NCBI GenBank assembly: GCA_903871775.1
Contig: CAIQIA010000001.1
Location: 1-64,000, forward strand
Direction: 5' to 3'
DNA from: an uncultured cyanobacterium
Lineage (GTDB): Bacteria; Cyanobacteriota; Cyanobacteriia; PCC-6307; Cyanobiaceae
Length of the DNA: 64,000 bases
The notes below the pieces were generated by a model. It saw nothing but the letters and a program-made list of their open reading frames with translations. It was not told the origin of the DNA and made no database searches. Shown piece by piece: positions 7,675-16,440 of the stretch. The position numbers were made by a program, and so were the translations under genes. How positions within the stretch are numbered: the first letter of the stretch is position 1; every line of letters starts with the position of its first letter.

Positions 7675-10410
7675 TCAGGATCGCTGTGTAGCGGGGTTGA
7701 GGCCTTCGGGTTCGGCGCCCACGATCTCTTCCTTGACCGGGAAGCGGTTGATGGCCTGCAGGGCACGGCGGGCCTTGCCCCGCAGTTCTTCGCTGACGGC
7801 GGGGCAGTAGGGCAGTTGCGCCAGCAGGTCGACCGTGCGCCGCAGCAACCGCACCACATCGCCTTCATCAAGGGAGGTGGCGGCGATCAGATCGGTCCAG
7901 CTGGTGCCATCGGCCCAGGCCTTCACCAGGCCCATCAGGTCGGGTTCCCACCACACCGGCACCACCACGTCGTGGCGTTCCTGCAGCCGCAGCAGTTCGC
8001 GGCGCAGGCCCCGCAGATCGTGCAGGGCCTCCTCAGCCGCCGGCGGTGGCGGGTAGGCGGTCCAGAGGTCAGGACGGCTCACCTCGGTCGAGACCGCCTC
8101 GAGCACCGCCGCCAGGTCGCCGGGGCTGAGCTCATCGCAGTGGCCGCTCATCAGCACCAGGCCCAGCCAGAGTTCGTTGTCGCCCCTCAGGGCCGCCAGC
8201 GTGCGGCCGATCTCGGTGGGGTCGAGGTCGTCGAGGCAGCCGAAATGGCGCAGGATCTCGATCAGGCTCAGAAACGTCTGCCAGTGGCGGTTGGCCCGGT
8301 GGTGCAGCAGCCGCTGGCGTTCGGCGATCTCTTCCTCCAGCTCCTCCATCCGCCGCCGCTGCTTCTTGAGCTGGCGTCGGTCGCCCCAGCGATGGGCGGG
8401 ATCGGCCTCCAGTTCGGTTTCCAGCGCCTGCACCAGCTGCGCCTGCTGCTGCACCTCGCCCGACAGGTCGTACTGGGGGGTGTGCATGTCATGGCGACGG
8501 GCCAGGGAGCCCACGGCCATGGCCAGGCCGGCGCTGTGCTGGTCGCCGTGGCGGTGTTCACCGGCATGGCTCAGGTCCGGCACGTCGAACCCACGCACCT
8601 GCAGGCAGCTCAGTTCGGCATGGAGGCTCACCACAGAACGGCAGGGCAGCAGCACCCAGAGGTTCTCGTCGGTGAGGCAGAGCAGCAGCGGAAACTGCCC
8701 GGGGCCGTCGATCTTGTCAACGATCACGGCGGGGCAGACGCGCCCCCGCAGGGCCGGTGCCTTGAGGCTCACCAGGGTGCCGGGGCTGGCGAACTGCAGC
8801 GCCAGGGTGAGCTCATGGGCCAGGGTCTCCTCGGCCTGCTGCTGCAGGATGCGCAGCAGGCGCCGCTCCTCCCGCAGGCGACCGCGCAGCTTTTCGTAGG
8901 CCTCGAAGGCCTCCCAGGGGACATCGGTGGCGGTCTCGCCCAGCAGATCGAGCTGCTGGCGCAGTTCGGCGATGCGGGCCTGGTCATCGGCCAGATCGAG
9001 GGTGGCCAGGTAACGGCCGAAGCTGCGTTCGACCAGTTCACGGGCCTTGGCCAGGTCGTAGCGCTGCAGCAGGTTGAGCACCATGCCGTAGCTGGGGGTG
9101 AACTGGCTGACGAGGGGATCGGCCGGGGCCAGGGCCAGCTGACCGGCTTCGCGGACCCCTTCGAAACGGCTCTGCACCGTGACGACATACCCCTGGATGT
9201 CGAGCCCGCGGCGGCCGGCCCGACCGGCCATCTGCAGGAATTCGCTGGCCATCAGCGCCCGGTGGCCGCTTTCGGTGCGCTTGGACAGGGCCGAGATGAC
9301 GGTGGTGCGCGCCGGCATGTTGATGCCGGCCGCCAGGGTCTCGGTGGCGAACACCACCTTGATCAGTCCCTGCTGGAACAGCTCTTCGATCAGCTCCTTC
9401 CAGGCCGGCAGCACACCGGCGTGGTGGGCGGCGACGCCGCGCAGCAGCGGCTCCAGATGTCCGTCACGCACCGCCTCGGGGCTGGCCGCCACGAAGGCAT
9501 CGACCCGCTCCCGCAGCCGCGCCTGCTCGGCAGGCGTCACCAGGGAGGCACTGCCGAGGTCGCGCACCCCCTTGTCGCAGCCGCGGCGGCTGAAGATGAA
9601 ATAGATGGCCGGCAGCATGTCGCGCTCGGCCAGCTGGTTGACGACGAAGCCCATGGGCGGCGCCTCGGGCTGCGGCGGCCGGGGGCTGCGGTCGCCCTTG
9701 CGGCGGGTTGATTTGGGGGGCCGCCAGACCTTGGCATTGGGGTGCAGGCCCGTGCCGGCCTCATTGAGCAGCGGATGCAGCCCCTTGGCGCTGCAGAAGC
9801 TGAAGGCCAGCGGCACCGGCCGGTGGTCGCTCAGCACCAGCCGGGTGGGGCCGTGCACCTGCTCGATCCAGTCGGTGAGCTGCCCGGCATTGGCGACCGT
9901 GGCCGAGAGGGCCACCAGCTGGATCATCGACGGGCAGTGGATGATCGACTCCTCCCAGACGGTGCCGCGCTGGGAGTCGTTCATGTAGTGGCATTCGTCG
10001 AGCACCACGGTCTCGACGTCGGCGAGGGGATCGTCGTCGGGATGATCGATCTTGGCGTAGAGCATGTTGCGGAAGATCTCGGTCGTCATCACGACGACCG
10101 CCGCTTCGCGGTTGGCGGTGATGTCGCCCGTCATCAGCCCGACCCGCTCACTGCCGAACTGCTCGCGGAAATCGCGCAGCTTCTGGTTCGACAGGGCCTT
10201 GAGGGGGGTGGTGTAGAACACCCGCCGGCCATGGGCCAGGGCGCGGTGGATGGCGTATTCGCCCACCAGGGTCTTGCCCGATCCGGTGGGGGCACTCACC
10301 ACGACCGAATGCCCCTGGTCAAGGGCATCGATGGCCTCGAGCTGAAAGCCGTCGAGGCTGAAGGGAAACAGCGCCGCCAGATCGGGCCGGCTGCTGGCGG
10401 CGAGGGTCAT
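7675..10410 (-). CDS. Ski2/Mtr4-type DExH-box RNA helicase
   Basis: 911 residues. Helicase motifs in order: APTGSGKT (motif I, residues 40-47), TTPLKALSNQKL (Ia), LDECHYMND (motif II DECH, 138-141), SATVAN (III), FATETLAAGINMPA (V) and QMAGRAGRRG (VI). A long alpha-helical DSHCT-like C-terminal region follows, including a basic coiled segment (QLKKQRRRMEELEEEIAERQ). Superfamily 2 Ski2-like enzymes unwind structured RNA during processing or decay; cyanobacterial members are related to the chloroplast ISE2-type helicase. The start is divergent from bioF with only 11 bp between start codons, so the two promoters must overlap the genes or each other. From here rightward the DNA is strongly GC-rich. 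Confidence 0.92.
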   Translation of the reverse strand: MTLAASSRPDLAALFPFSLDGFQLEAIDALDQGHSVVVSAPTGSGKTLVGEYAIHRALAHGRRVFYTTPLKALSNQKLRDFREQFGSERVGLMTGDITANREAAVVVMTTEIFRNMLYAKIDHPDDDPLADVETVVLDECHYMNDSQRGTVWEESIIHCPSMIQLVALSATVANAGQLTDWIEQVHGPTRLVLSDHRPVPLAFSFCSAKGLHPLLNEAGTGLHPNAKVWRPPKSTRRKGDRSPRPPQPEAPPMGFVVNQLAERDMLPAIYFIFSRRGCDKGVRDLGSASLVTPAEQARLRERVDAFVAASPEAVRDGHLEPLLRGVAAHHAGVLPAWKELIEELFQQGLIKVVFATETLAAGINMPARTTVISALSKRTESGHRALMASEFLQMAGRAGRRGLDIQGYVVTVQSRFEGVREAGQLALAPADPLVSQFTPSYGMVLNLLQRYDLAKARELVERSFGRYLATLDLADDQARIAELRQQLDLLGETATDVPWEAFEAYEKLRGRLREERRLLRILQQQAEETLAHELTLALQFASPGTLVSLKAPALRGRVCPAVIVDKIDGPGQFPLLLCLTDENLWVLLPCRSVVSLHAELSCLQVRGFDVPDLSHAGEHRHGDQHSAGLAMAVGSLARRHDMHTPQYDLSGEVQQQAQLVQALETELEADPAHRWGDRRQLKKQRRRMEELEEEIAERQRLLHHRANRHWQTFLSLIEILRHFGCLDDLDPTEIGRTLAALRGDNELWLGLVLMSGHCDELSPGDLAAVLEAVSTEVSRPDLWTAYPPPPAAEEALHDLRGLRRELLRLQERHDVVVPVWWEPDLMGLVKAWADGTSWTDLIAATSLDEGDVVRLLRRTVDLLAQLPYCPAVSEELRGKARRALQAINRFPVKEEIVGAEPEGLNPATQRS

Positions 10411-10421
10411 GGCGTCATCCT

Positions 10422-11669
10422 ATGGGCCGCTGGGGCTGCACGATGGGATCCGCCCTCCACCCGCGCTGTCCTGTGGACGGATCCCCCCCCACCGGCGACT
10501 GGCGCGGCTGGCTGCAGGAGGCCCTCGCCGCCGTGCCGCCCGAGCGGCGGCGCCGGCTGCGTCCCCTCGCCCCGGCGGGCACCGCCCAGCTGACCGCGGC
10601 CGACGGACCGCCGCTGCTCGACCTGGCCAGCAACGACTACCTGGGCCTCAGCCGTCATCCCAGCGTGCTGGCCGCCGCCTCCGCCGAACTGGCCGCCAGC
10701 GGCCTCGGCGCCGGCGCCTCCCGGCTGGTGAGCGGCAGCCGGCCCGTGCATCAGCAGCTTGAGCAGGCCCTCGCCGCCTGGCTGGGTCGCGAGACGGTGC
10801 TGCTGTTTCCCAGTGGCTTCCAGGCCAACCTGGCGGCCGTCGGCGCCCTGGCCGACCGCCACAGCCTCGTGCTGGCGGACCGGCTGATCCACCATTCGCT
10901 GCTGGTGGGGGTGCGGGCCAGCGGCGCCCGGCTGCAGCGATTCCGCCACAACGATCCCCACGACCTGGCCAGGCGCCTGGCCGCCGCCCGGGCCATCCGC
11001 CCCGGCCAGCGGTTGCTGGTGCTGTGCGAAAGCCTCTACAGCATGGAAGGCACCACGGCGCCGGTGGCGGCCCTGGCGGCGCTGTGCCAGCAGCACGGGG
11101 CCGCCCTGCTGGTCGACGAGGCCCATGCCCTGGGGCTGCTGGGCCCCGACGGTCGCGGCCTCGCCCATGGGCACCCCGAGGTGGCCCTGGTGAGCGGCAC
11201 CTTCGGCAAGGCCTTCGGCAGTGGCGGGGCCTTCCTGGCCGCCGATGGGCTGCTGGGGGACTGGATCCTGCAGGCGAGCGGCGCCTTTCGCTACACCACA
11301 GCCCTGGCGCCCCCCCTGGCCGCCGGGGCCCTGGCGGCCCTGGCCCTGCTCGACGGGCCCGACGCGGCCGAGTGGCGGCGGCAGCTGCTGGCCCGCGCCC
11401 TGCGCTGGCGTGGGGCACTGGTGGCCGATGGCTGGCCGCGGCCACCGGGCGAAGGGCCGATCCTGCCGTTGCTGCTGGGGGACGACGGCCGCGCCCTGGC
11501 CCTGCAGCAGCAGCTGGAGCGCGCGGGTCTGCTCACGGTGGCGATCCGTCCGCCGACGGTTCCCGCCGGCAGCTCCCGGCTGCGGCTGGTGCTGCGCCAC
11601 GACCTGCCCACCGGCACCCTGCCGCACCTGAGGGCCGCCCTGGGCGGTGACAGCCCGAGGTCGGTTTAG
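10422..11669 (+). CDS. bioF: 8-amino-7-oxononanoate synthase
   Basis: 415 residues from the ATG at 10422; a second ATG at 10443 is an equally possible start. PLP-dependent alpha-oxoamine synthase that condenses pimeloyl-ACP (or pimeloyl-CoA) with L-alanine in biotin synthesis. Visible landmarks are LASNDYLGLSRHP near the N-terminus, GAGASRLVSGSRPVH, VDEAHALGLLGPDGRG (PLP-ring aspartate and histidine region) and SGTFGKAFGSGG, with the Schiff-base lysine in FGKAF. First gene of the bioF-bioK-bioC-bioD series, followed after 32 bp by the hydrolase. Confidence 0.95.
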   Translation: MGRWGCTMGSALHPRCPVDGSPPTGDWRGWLQEALAAVPPERRRRLRPLAPAGTAQLTAADGPPLLDLASNDYLGLSRHPSVLAAASAELAASGLGAGASRLVSGSRPVHQQLEQALAAWLGRETVLLFPSGFQANLAAVGALADRHSLVLADRLIHHSLLVGVRASGARLQRFRHNDPHDLARRLAAARAIRPGQRLLVLCESLYSMEGTTAPVAALAALCQQHGAALLVDEAHALGLLGPDGRGLAHGHPEVALVSGTFGKAFGSGGAFLAADGLLGDWILQASGAFRYTTALAPPLAAGALAALALLDGPDAAEWRRQLLARALRWRGALVADGWPRPPGEGPILPLLLGDDGRALALQQQLERAGLLTVAIRPPTVPAGSSRLRLVLRHDLPTGTLPHLRAALGGDSPRSV

Positions 11670-11701
11670 ATGGTGGTGGCGTCGCTGCAGAGACCGTCCG
11701 C

Positions 11702-12409
11702 TTGGCCGAGACCGGCACCTGGCAACTGCTGGCCGCCCACGGCTGGGGCAGCGACCACCGTTGCTGGGATGGTTTCGCGCCGGCCTGCGCCGAGCGGCGC
11801 TGGGACCTGGGGCGGTTCGACCGCGGCTACGGACGGTTCCCGGCCGCCAGCCCCGGCTGGGATGGCCCGGGCCGCCGGGCCCTCGTCGTCAATTCCCTGG
11901 GTCTCCACCTCGTGCCGGCCGCGGTGCTGGCCGGGGCCGATGCCGTGGTGCTGCTGGCCAGCTTCGCCCGTTTCGTGCCGCCGGGGGACGCCGGCCGCCC
12001 CCTGCGCCAGGCCCTGCAGGCGATGGACGCGCGCCTGGCGGCCGGGGATGTGGGGGGCCTGTTCCACGAGTTCCGTCAGCGGGTGGCCGCCCCCCAGCCG
12101 GTGGAGCACCTGCCCACCGGCGTCGAAGACGGGCCGGTGCCGGCTGGGGGTGTCGATCGCCTGCGGCGCGATCTGGCTCTGCTGGACCGCTGCGACAGCC
12201 TGCCCGAGGGCTTTCCGACGGCGGCGCCGGTGCTGCTCGTGGAAGGGGCCGACGACGCCATCGTGCATCCCGCCAGCCGCGACGATCTGCGCCAGCGCCT
12301 GCCGCAGGCCCGGGTGATGAGCCTGGCGGGGGTCGGCCATGGGCTGCTGCTGCCGGGACTGAGCGACCGGGTGCTGGGCTGGCTCGACGGCCTGGAGGCG
12401 ACGCCATGA
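11702..12409 (+). CDS. bioK: BioH-substitute esterase of the biotin operon (BioK/BioG type)
   Basis: 235 residues from a TTG start (no in-frame ATG or GTG exists between the bioF stop and this codon). Small alpha/beta hydrolase: LLAAHGWGSDHRCWDG at the N-terminus, VVNSLGLHLV as the nucleophile elbow, VEGADDAIVHP with the acid, and GVGHGLLLPG with the histidine. Family knowledge: in cyanobacteria a BioH-replacing esterase, named BioK, cleaves pimeloyl-ACP methyl ester. Its place between bioF and bioC, with a 4-bp ATGA overlap with bioC, supports that role. The elbow is VNSLG, so the first Gly of GxSxG is replaced. The BioK name rests mainly on context. Confidence 0.75.
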   Translation: MAETGTWQLLAAHGWGSDHRCWDGFAPACAERRWDLGRFDRGYGRFPAASPGWDGPGRRALVVNSLGLHLVPAAVLAGADAVVLLASFARFVPPGDAGRPLRQALQAMDARLAAGDVGGLFHEFRQRVAAPQPVEHLPTGVEDGPVPAGGVDRLRRDLALLDRCDSLPEGFPTAAPVLLVEGADDAIVHPASRDDLRQRLPQARVMSLAGVGHGLLLPGLSDRVLGWLDGLEATP

Positions 12410-13164
12410 CCGGCAGCAGCCTCGACCGCCGCACGGCCTTCGGCCAGGCCGCCGCCTGCTATGCGGCCAGGGCCCGGCTGCAGCAGGCGCTGGCCTGGCG
12501 GCTGGCCCACCACTGCCGCAGCCTGCCCCTGCCCCCGGGCCCGGTGCTCGACCTCGGCGCCGGACCGGGCACCCTGGCGGGGGCCCTGCGTCGCCAGCGC
12601 CCCGACCTCGATCCGTGGCTGGTGGACGACTGCGCCCCGCTGCTGCAGCTGGCCGCGGCGCCGGCGGAGCGGCAGGTGCTGTGGGACCTGGACCAGGGTC
12701 TGCCCCCCCAGGCGCAGGGGGCGGCCCTGCTGATGAGCAGCTTCGCCTTGCACTGGCTGGCCGATCCCGTCGCCCAGCTGCAGCACTGGCTGGCCCATCT
12801 GGCCCCCGGCGGCTGGCTGGCGGTGGCGGTGCCGGTGGCGGGCAGCTTCGACGGCTGGCGCCAGGCGGCCCGCCGGGCGGGGGTGGCCTGCACCGCCCTG
12901 GCCCTGCCGGACGGCGATGCCCTGCGGATGGCCATCGAAGCCACGGTGCGGCCCAGCCTCGACCGCAGGCTGCGCTTCACCGTCGGCTATCCGAACCCGC
13001 TGGCCTTTCTGCGCGAGCTGCGGCAGCTGGGGGTGCAGGGCCAGGCCTCCGGACGCCTCAGGGCCGGATCGATGCGACGGCTGCTGCGCCACTGGCCCAA
13101 CGACGACCGCGGGCGGACGCTGCTGACCTGGGAACTGCGCCTGCTGCTGGCGTGCCGGCCATGA
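12406..13164 (+). CDS. bioC: Malonyl-ACP O-methyltransferase
   Basis: 252 residues. SAM-dependent methyltransferase with motif I VLDLGAGPGTLAGAL near residue 47, and a later SSFALHWLADPVAQLQ segment typical of BioC. It methylates the free carboxyl of malonyl-ACP so that fatty-acid synthesis can build the pimelate chain; the neighbouring esterase then removes the methyl group. It begins inside the stop of the hydrolase gene (ATGA) and its own stop overlaps the bioD start by the same device, implying translational coupling. Confidence 0.9.
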   Translation: MTGSSLDRRTAFGQAAACYAARARLQQALAWRLAHHCRSLPLPPGPVLDLGAGPGTLAGALRRQRPDLDPWLVDDCAPLLQLAAAPAERQVLWDLDQGLPPQAQGAALLMSSFALHWLADPVAQLQHWLAHLAPGGWLAVAVPVAGSFDGWRQAARRAGVACTALALPDGDALRMAIEATVRPSLDRRLRFTVGYPNPLAFLRELRQLGVQGQASGRLRAGSMRRLLRHWPNDDRGRTLLTWELRLLLACRP

Positions 13165-13820
13165 GCGCAGCGACGGGCTGGCCGGAACAACTGGTGGTCG
13201 CCGGCACCGACACCGACGTCGGCAAGACCGTCGTGAGTGCCCTGCTGGTGCGGGGCCTCAACGCCACCTACTGGAAACCGGTGCAGTGCGGTGACCTGAT
13301 GGTGGGGGGCGACAGCGGCCGGGTGGCGTCGCTGGTGGGGCTGACCGCCGCCCAGGCCAGGGGGCGGATCCTGCCGGAGGCGTACCGGCTGGCGGCACCG
13401 GCCTCCCCCAACCAGGCCGCCGCCGCCGAGGGCCTGGTGGTGCAGGAGAGCAGGCTGGCGCTGCCCGCCGTGGGGGGCCCGCTGATCGTCGAATGCGCCG
13501 GCGGGCTGCTCGTGCCCCTGCGCGACGACCTGCTGCAGATCACGATGATCGGCCGCTGGCAGCTGCCCGTGGTGCTGGTGGCCCGCAGCGGCCTCGGCAC
13601 GCTCAACCACACGCTGCTGTCGCTCGAGGCCCTCGAACGCCGGGGCATTCCGGTGCTGGGCCTCGTGCTCAACGGCGAACCCCATGGCGCCAACCGCAGC
13701 AGCCTCGAGGCCATCGGCCGGGTGCCGGTGCTGCTCGAACTGCCGCCCCTGGCCGACCCGGGTCCCGCCGCCTTCGATGCGGTCTGGCCCCGGGTCAGAG
13801 CCCCGGGCTGCTCTGCATGA
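13161..13820 (+). CDS. bioD: Dethiobiotin synthetase
   Basis: 219 residues. P-loop GTDTDVGKTVV (about 15-25) and TYWKPVQCG are the diagnostic ATP/DAPA-site motifs. VECAGGLLVPLRDD carries the second conserved segment. It forms the ureido ring of dethiobiotin from diaminopelargonate, CO2 and ATP. Its start overlaps bioC by 4 bp, and its last 26 bp overlap the convergent SDR gene. The transaminase bioA, whose product it uses, is not next but about 20 kb away at 33,937. Confidence 0.93.
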   Translation: MSAATGWPEQLVVAGTDTDVGKTVVSALLVRGLNATYWKPVQCGDLMVGGDSGRVASLVGLTAAQARGRILPEAYRLAAPASPNQAAAAEGLVVQESRLALPAVGGPLIVECAGGLLVPLRDDLLQITMIGRWQLPVVLVARSGLGTLNHTLLSLEALERRGIPVLGLVLNGEPHGANRSSLEAIGRVPVLLELPPLADPGPAAFDAVWPRVRAPGCSA

Positions 13821-14613
13821 TGCCGCCATCGGCGAAGATGCTCGTCGCGGTGATGTAGCTGGCGGCATCGCTGGCCAGAAAGCCCACCACCTTGGCGATT
13901 TCGTCCGGCTGGGCCATGCGGCCCATCGGGATGGCGGCATTGAGCTTCGCCAGCAGCGAAGGATCGTTCATCGTCGAGTCGTTGATCGGCGTTGCCACGG
14001 CGCCCGGTCCGACATTGACGATCGACACCCCCTGGCCGGCCAGCTCGACGCCGGCGGTGCGGGTCAGCATTCGCACCCCACCCTTGGCGACGCAGTAGGG
14101 GGTGTTGTTGGGCATCGGCCAGTCTTCATGAACCGACGAGATGTTGATGATGCGCCCGCCGCCGCCCTGGGCGATCATCTGGCGTGCCGCGTACTGGGTG
14201 GCGAAGAACACACCGCGCAGATTCACGTTCAGCACCTTGTCGAAGTCCTCGGGGGTGGTGTCGAGGATCGAGGTGCGGGTCTCGATGCCGGCGTTGTTCA
14301 CCATCACATCGAGGCGGCCGTAGCGGTTCACCGCCTCCTGGATCAGCCGCTGCAGATCGTCGAGCTTCGCCACATCGGCCTGCACGCCGCAGCAGGTGCC
14401 GCCCAGCTGACCGATCTCCTGCTCGATCGCCTCGGTGGCCTCGGGATGGGAGCGATAGTCGATCACCACCCGGGCGCCGAGGCGGGCGACGGTTTCGACG
14501 ATGGCCTTGCCGATGCCACTGTTGCCGCCGGTGACGATGATCACCTTGCCCTGGAGCAGGGTCGACATCAGCTCCTGGGCGTAGGGGTTGCTGCTGGCGC
14601 TGGAGACGGTCAT
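13795..14613 (-). CDS. Short-chain dehydrogenase, glucose 1-dehydrogenase-like
   Basis: 272 residues. Classical SDR: cofactor-binding TGGNSGIGKAIVE, VMVNNAGIETRT, IINISSVHEDWP carrying the catalytic Ser, and PYCVAKGG giving the YxxxK pair. The D-Y-R-S after the second strand (VVIDYRS) suggests a mixed NAD(P) preference. It resembles glucose/ribitol 1-dehydrogenases. Neighbours across a 122-bp divergent gap are a cupin and an SMP-30 lactonase, which fits aldose oxidation to a lactone. Substrate specificity is inferred from similarity and context only. Confidence 0.8.
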   Translation of the reverse strand: MTVSSASSNPYAQELMSTLLQGKVIIVTGGNSGIGKAIVETVARLGARVVIDYRSHPEATEAIEQEIGQLGGTCCGVQADVAKLDDLQRLIQEAVNRYGRLDVMVNNAGIETRTSILDTTPEDFDKVLNVNLRGVFFATQYAARQMIAQGGGGRIINISSVHEDWPMPNNTPYCVAKGGVRMLTRTAGVELAGQGVSIVNVGPGAVATPINDSTMNDPSLLAKLNAAIPMGRMAQPDEIAKVVGFLASDAASYITATSIFADGGIMQSSPGL

Positions 14614-14735
14614 GGCCGTGGGGAGGGGTCCTCTTCAGTGATGGCAATCCGCAGCGCCGATGTCCACAGGAACGGCGGTGGTCCAGCCCCGAGCAGCTGT
14701 CTAGCCTGAGTCCAAGGCGCGATCCGATCCGGTCC

Positions 14736-15182
14736 ATGGCACCCGACCCAGGCCCCTCCGTCTCCTACTGGCATGTATGGACCGACGCCGACGGCATCAG
14801 CCGTCAGAGCCGGGGCCAGGTCGACGGCTTCCACCTCAACGCCATCAGCGCCGGGGCCAGCGCCCAGTGGATCGGCCCGCGTCAGCAGGGCCCCATGACT
14901 GTGCTGTTCACGGTGCTGCCGCCAGGCTGGCAGGGGGACTGGCACGAGAACCCCGCCCCCCAGTGGATCGTGCCGCTGAGCGGCGCCTGGGGTGTCGAAA
15001 CCATGGACGGGCAGCGGGTCGAGATGGGCGTCGGCGAGGTGTCGTTCGGAGCCGACCAGGACACCCGCGAACGCGACGGTCGCCGGGGCCACCGCTCCTG
15101 GACCGTCGGCGACCAGCCGGCGGTGCTGCTGCTGGTGCAGTTCGGCGCCGACGTGCCCCTGCCGACCCCACCCGCGGCATGA
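14736..15182 (+). CDS. Small cupin-domain protein
   Basis: 148 residues. The central part, WQGDWHENPAPQWIVPLSGAWGVETMDG, followed by a G-rich turn (VEMGVGEVSFGAD), has the double-stranded beta-helix look of a single-domain cupin. Candidate metal ligands are the His and Glu of WHENP. A sugar-isomerase-like or sensor role is possible; no specific function can be assigned. It overlaps the start of the SMP-30 gene by ATGA, so the two are probably co-translated. Confidence 0.6.
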   Translation: MAPDPGPSVSYWHVWTDADGISRQSRGQVDGFHLNAISAGASAQWIGPRQQGPMTVLFTVLPPGWQGDWHENPAPQWIVPLSGAWGVETMDGQRVEMGVGEVSFGADQDTRERDGRRGHRSWTVGDQPAVLLLVQFGADVPLPTPPAA

Positions 15183-16108
15183 CGATCGCCATGGGAGACC
15201 CTGGCGCCGGCCTCGAACGGCTCGACCCCCGCTTCGATGGCCTGGTGCTGTTCAACGCCGGGCTGGAACGGCTCGCCGATGGCTTCCGCTGGCTCGAAGG
15301 GCCGGTCTGGTTCGGCGACCACCAGTGCCTGCTGTTCAACGACATCCCCAGCAACCGCACGTTGCGCTGGAGCGAACGGCACGGCGTCACCCCCTTTCTC
15401 GACCCCAGCGGCTTCGCCAACGGCCAGACCCGCGACCGCCAGGGTCGGCTGATCCAGTGCCAGCACCAGAGCCGCAGCCTCAGCCGCCGCGAACACGACG
15501 GCCGCACCACGGTGCTGGCGAGCGACGCCCGCGGCCATCGCCTCAACGCCCCCAACGACGTGGTGGTGAAGCGCGACGGCTCGATCTGGTTCAGCGATCC
15601 CCTCTACGGGCTGCTGAATGACTACGAAGGCGGTCGCCAGCAATCCGAACAGCCACCGGCCCTGTACCGCCTCGAGCCTGACGGCGGCACCCCCGAGGCT
15701 GTGGCCACGGATTTCGACGGCCCCAACGGCCTGGCCTTCTCCCCCGATGAGCAATGGCTCTACGTGGCAGAGTCCGGGGCACCTGGGGTCGCCGCACCCC
15801 GCCAGCACATCCGCCGCTTCAGGGTGAACGATGATGGTCGTGGCCTCAGCGGCGGTGACATCTTCCACACGATCCACCCCGGCTGGGCCGATGGCTTCCG
15901 TGTCGACGAGCACGGCAACCTCTGGTGCGGTGCCGCCGATGGCGTGCACGTGATCGGTCCTGACGGGGTGCTGCTCGGCAAGGTGCTGGTGCCCCAGCGG
16001 GTCAGCAACCTCTGCTTCGGCGACCGCCACCACAGCCGCCTGTTCCTGTGCGCGGCGACGACCCTCTACGCGCTGTTCACCAACACCCGTGGTGCCGCCG
16101 GCCCTTGA
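15179..16108 (+). CDS. SMP-30/gluconolactonase family protein
   Basis: 309 residues. Six-bladed beta-propeller of the SMP-30/regucalcin/gluconolactonase family. LEGPVWFGD near residue 38 contributes the metal-binding Glu. LNAPNDVVVKRDGSIWFSDP and DFDGPNGLAFSPDEQWLYVAES carry the conserved Asn and Asp ligand positions. These enzymes hydrolyse sugar lactones such as glucono-1,5-lactone. No signal peptide is evident. It follows the cupin with a 4-bp overlap and is divergent from the SDR dehydrogenase, consistent with an aldose-lactone-aldonate step. Confidence 0.85.
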   Translation: MTIAMGDPGAGLERLDPRFDGLVLFNAGLERLADGFRWLEGPVWFGDHQCLLFNDIPSNRTLRWSERHGVTPFLDPSGFANGQTRDRQGRLIQCQHQSRSLSRREHDGRTTVLASDARGHRLNAPNDVVVKRDGSIWFSDPLYGLLNDYEGGRQQSEQPPALYRLEPDGGTPEAVATDFDGPNGLAFSPDEQWLYVAESGAPGVAAPRQHIRRFRVNDDGRGLSGGDIFHTIHPGWADGFRVDEHGNLWCGAADGVHVIGPDGVLLGKVLVPQRVSNLCFGDRHHSRLFLCAATTLYALFTNTRGAAGP

Positions 16109-16178
16109 CCCTGGCCCCACCCCCCGTCCTGCACCTCCCCCTAACCCTCCCCTACCCCTCCCCCTGCCCTGCCACGCC

Positions 16179-16436
16179 ATGGCCAACCCTGAGCTCGAGA
16201 CCTTCCTGCAGCAGGCCAAGGGGGACCCCGCCCTGCTGCAGCAACTGAACGCCTGCGCCGATCTGAATGCCATCGCCGATCTGGGCAGCCGGCACGGCCA
16301 CCGCTTCAGCGGCGTCGATCTGGTCAGGCACCAGGCCGAGGCGACGTTGCGGCTCAGCGAAAGCGATCTCGAGGCGGCCGCCGCCGGCGTCGCCCTGGAG
16401 GGGCACCTCTGGCTGATGAAGATCGTGTGGGGCTGA
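16179..16436 (+). CDS. Nif11-like leader peptide family protein
   Basis: 85 residues. The N-terminal half (LETFLQQAKGDPALLQQLNACADLNA, shown in part) and a region around GSRHGHRFSG match the Nif11/nitrogenase-derived leader fold. LSESDLEAAAAG corresponds to the ELxxVxGG/GA leader end of Nif11-type RiPP precursors. What follows is only about 15 residues without Cys (VALEGHLWLMKIVWG), so a lanthipeptide core is absent. No LanM or other RiPP-modifying gene is in the window. It may be a free-standing Nif11 protein. A pyrimidine-rich tract with no visible ribosome-binding site precedes the ATG. Confidence 0.75.
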   Translation: MANPELETFLQQAKGDPALLQQLNACADLNAIADLGSRHGHRFSGVDLVRHQAEATLRLSESDLEAAAAGVALEGHLWLMKIVWG

Positions 16437-16440
16437 GACC

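Noticed and set aside
7648-9711. 687-codon open frame opposite the helicase
   Set aside because: It is the antisense of a clear helicase with all motifs; GC-rich DNA opens long empty frames, and the translation is low-complexity Gln/Gly/Leu.
10407-11627. 406-codon frame opposite bioF
   Set aside because: Antisense shadow of bioF, Gln/Gly-rich with no domain.
14882-16273. 463-codon minus-strand frame over the cupin and lactonase
   Set aside because: The plus-strand genes have coherent domains and coupled starts; this frame has none.
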